Source of the DNA: Chloroflexota bacterium
GTDB taxonomy: Bacteria; Chloroflexota; Anaerolineae; Anaerolineales; VGOW01
Direction: 5' to 3'
DNA length: 40,360 bases
Assembly (NCBI GenBank): GCA_016875735.1
Contig: VGOW01000033.1
Coordinates: forward strand, 1-40,360
Both the position numbers and the translations under genes were made by a program. The notes beneath the pieces are model-generated. The model saw nothing but the letters and a program-made list of their open reading frames with translations, was not told the origin of the DNA and ran no database searches. The first letter of the stretch is position 1. Each line of letters begins with the position of its first letter. This document shows, piece after piece, positions 38,974 through 40,360 of the stretch.

Positions 38974-39779
38974 AGTTCCTTGGTGATTTCTTCCGGCTGT
39001 TCGCGCGCCGAGGGGATGACCGGGCGGGCAAACACAAGATAGCCCGTGTGCGCCACCATTCGATCCACCGGCCTCAAACGGGCGGGCACGGTTTTGTAGT
39101 TGCGCACGAAAATTTCGATCACTTCATGTAACACAAACCATTCGCGCTGAAGCGAGGTGAGCAGATCGGAAACTTGGTTGACGGTGGGAACGAGGCAGCC
39201 GAAGTGGCCGCCCCCCCTCAGCGCCCGATGCGTTTGCGAGCAATAGTCGTAGGGGTTCGGCACGTCGAGAAAAAACGCTTCCGCGTCCGTTTCGTCGAAG
39301 CCCTCTTTGATGTCGCGCAGTTTGAACGTCACGCGGTCGAGCAGCCCGGCGAGTTCGAGATTGCGGCGGGCGATGTTCTGCATGTCGGGGCGCACGTCGT
39401 AGGAGATCACGCGCCCGGTGGGGCCAACGGCGTTGGCGAGGGCGAGGGTGAGGCCGCCGCTGCCGGTTCCGGCTTCCAACACTATCATGCCGGGCCGCAC
39501 GTTGAGTTTCATCAAAATGAAGCCGAGGTCTTTCGGGAAAAGAATCTGCGATTGCCGTTTGGCTTCGACGATAAGATCGTGAATGGATGGCGCAAGCAGA
39601 TAGAACGGCCTGCCGAGATGGGTGAGGATTTTGGATCCGTAGGGAACGCCGATGAGGTTGTCGTGCATGAGCACGCCGCGGTGCGTTTCCAACCGGCCCC
39701 CCGGCGCGAGCCGGACGAGGAAGTAGCGCCCGTCGGAATCCATAATTTGAGCCAGATCATTAGTGGAGGCATTAATCAT
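38934..39779 (-). CDS. trmI: tRNA (adenine(58)-N1)-methyltransferase TrmI
   Basis: 281 residues. A short N-terminal beta domain (FLVRLAPGGRLETHRG...GSKILTHLGRPFYLL), then a Rossmann SAM domain: motif I VLEAGTGSGGLTLALANAVG (about 97-116), RVISYDVRPDM, and motif IV EAFFLDVPNPYDY (about 162-174). It makes m1A58 in the T loop of tRNAs. Start ATG 39779 is seven bases after TATAAT, so the message is probably leaderless. The last 13 or so residues are read from repeat element K and are not part of the fold. Confidence 0.93.
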   Translation of the reverse strand: MINASTNDLAQIMDSDGRYFLVRLAPGGRLETHRGVLMHDNLIGVPYGSKILTHLGRPFYLLAPSIHDLIVEAKRQSQILFPKDLGFILMKLNVRPGMIVLEAGTGSGGLTLALANAVGPTGRVISYDVRPDMQNIARRNLELAGLLDRVTFKLRDIKEGFDETDAEAFFLDVPNPYDYCSQTHRALRGGGHFGCLVPTVNQVSDLLTSLQREWFVLHEVIEIFVRNYKTVPARLRPVDRMVAHTGYLVFARPVIPSAREQPEEITKELTTENTENTEKDF

Positions 39780-39786
39780 GAAAGGG

Positions 39787-39792
39787 ATTATA
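39787..39792 (-). promoter_or_regulatory. -10 box of trmI, leaderless
   Basis: TATAAT on the minus strand, seven bases from the trmI ATG. The expected transcription start coincides with or directly precedes the start codon. Confidence 0.65.
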
Positions 39793-39818
39793 ATGCGGAA
39801 AGCGAACAAATATTTCCC

Positions 39819-39848
39819 TTGACCGGCCTGTGATGCCGCTGGTATAAT
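39819..39848 (+). promoter_or_regulatory. Promoter of the tRNA-tuf operon
   Basis: TTGACC (39819-39824), 18 bases, TATAAT (39843-39848). Divergent from the trmI promoter, with only about 27 bases between the two -10/-35 edges. Confidence 0.9.
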
Positions 39849-39885
39849 CTTGACGCGCCAGCAGGTCGGCGTATTTTTTTCGCTT

Positions 39886-39958
39886 GCCGACGTAGCTCAA
39901 TCGGCAGAGCAGCCGATTTGTAATCGGCAGGTTACGAGTTCGACTCTCGTCGTCGGCT
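39886..39958 (+). tRNA. tRNA-Thr (anticodon TGT)
   Basis: 73 nt. Acceptor GCCGACG/CGTCGGC, anticodon stem GCCGA/TCGGC with loop TTTGTAA giving TGT, T arm ACGAGTTCGACTCTCGT. CCA not encoded. Confidence 0.97.
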
Positions 39959-39991
39959 CTGGGTTGGTTGGGCGAAACGGCCCGAACATAG

Positions 39992-40075
39992 GCACAGGTA
40001 TCCAAGTGGCCAAAGGACGCTGACTGTAAATCAGCTCGGCAACGCCGTTCGGGGGTTCGATTCCCTCCCTGTGCA
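39992..40075 (+). tRNA. tRNA-Tyr (anticodon GTA)
   Basis: 84 nt with a long variable arm. Acceptor GCACAGG/CCTGTGC, anticodon stem GCTGA/TCAGC with loop CTGTAAA giving GTA. CCA not encoded. Confidence 0.97.
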
Positions 40076-40091
40076 CAAGCGTAGGTTGCTT

Positions 40092-40164
40092 GCCCACGTA
40101 GCTCAGTCGGTAGAGCACACCCTTGGTAAGGGTGTGGTCACGAGTTCAAGTCTCGTCGTGGGCT
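40092..40164 (+). tRNA. tRNA-Thr (anticodon GGT)
   Basis: 73 nt. Acceptor GCCCACG/CGTGGGC, anticodon stem CACCC/GGGTG with loop TTGGTAA giving GGT. CCA not encoded. Last tRNA before tuf. Confidence 0.97.
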
Positions 40165-40233
40165 CTGCGGTTCAATCGAGGGCAAACTATTTGTAAGCGG
40201 CGCTCTTATGGGCGCAATGTAGGAGATTGATCA

Positions 40234-40360
40234 ATGGCAAAAGAGAAATTTGACCGGAGCAAACCGCATGTCAACGTGGGGACGATGGGGCACATCGATC
40301 ACGGCAAGACGACGTTGACGGCGGCCATCACCAAAGTGCTGGCGATGAAGAAACTGGCTT
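40234..40360 (+). CDS. tuf: Elongation factor Tu, N-terminal part (runs off the window)
   Basis: 42 residues visible: [33 protein letters not shown], with the G1 loop GHIDHGKT. Start ATG 40234 has AGGAGA eight bases upstream. EF-Tu brings aminoacyl-tRNA to the ribosome. Cotranscription behind tRNA-Thr/Tyr/Thr is a classic bacterial arrangement (compare tufB of E. coli). Truncated by the end of the sequence, not by mutation. Confidence 0.97.
   Translation, partial: MAKEKFDRSKPHVNVGTMGHIDHGKTTLTAAITKVLAMKKLA

Overview
The window looks like a chromosomal segment of a GC-rich bacterium, most likely a member of Chloroflexota (Anaerolineae-like). This is an inference from gene content. The pointers are an FMN-riboswitch-controlled RibXY-type riboflavin ABC transporter, Thr/Pro-rich anchored surface proteins, a TrmI-type tRNA methyltransferase, consensus sigma-70 promoters, several apparently leaderless starts, and no gene for an outer-membrane system. 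The left edge may be the end of an insertion sequence. The right edge stops inside tuf.

Layout. 1-4,250: a coupled minus-strand set (AbrB-like fragment, RHH-like protein, HNH nuclease, rarA), followed by two decayed secreted-protein genes, an alkaline-phosphatase-superfamily phosphodiesterase and a trypsin-like protease. 4,450-8,830: a PH-like protein, phoU, then an FMN riboswitch with its terminator and a three-gene ABC transporter (permease, lipoprotein, ATPase). 8,850-10,620: a NotI-family restriction enzyme next to a D12-class adenine methyltransferase; the methyltransferase is frameshifted in a homopolymer and the nuclease lacks an obvious start codon. 10,690-16,490: a PpiC lipoprotein, an anchored Thr/Pro-rich protein, rsmI, a phosphoglucose/phosphomannose isomerase, a hypothetical protein, two paralogous membrane proteins and tRNA-Leu. 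16,540-25,540: an MNT/HEPN pair coupled to ychF, an M3 oligoendopeptidase, htpG, a HAD hydrolase and a large FtsX/MacB-type permease.

25,600-29,160 is an accessory island of visibly lower GC. It holds a 359-bp element with 15-bp inverted ends, abutting the tail of a truncated Eco57I-type methyltransferase. Next come a MazF toxin, a putative antitoxin and a Clp-fold (SDH-type) serine protease in one tight operon. Two intricate palindromes, a Y1-transposase fragment and a short DUF4096 transposase follow, and the island ends at the 3' side of tRNA-Asp. 29,260-40,360 returns to housekeeping genes: thpR, a tyrosine phosphatase, an APC permease, a DAO/GcvT-type methylamine dehydrogenase and a choline-kinase-like protein (together a plausible choline/dimethylglycine/sarcosine module), an ECF sigma factor with a two-TM partner, yqhQ, a CoA-type Nudix hydrolase, trmI, and a tRNA-Thr/Tyr/Thr-tuf operon.

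The most striking feature is a set of at least ten low-complexity elements made of phased 7- or 8-base units, usually arranged as two inverted arms around a small core. They sit in almost every larger gene gap, often touching a start or stop codon. Two lie in frame inside one gene, and one supplies the C-terminus of TrmI. The unit sequence differs from site to site while period and architecture are kept, which looks like a copying or slippage process rather than an ordinary dispersed repeat. The second candidate system is the protease-antitoxin-MazF operon.
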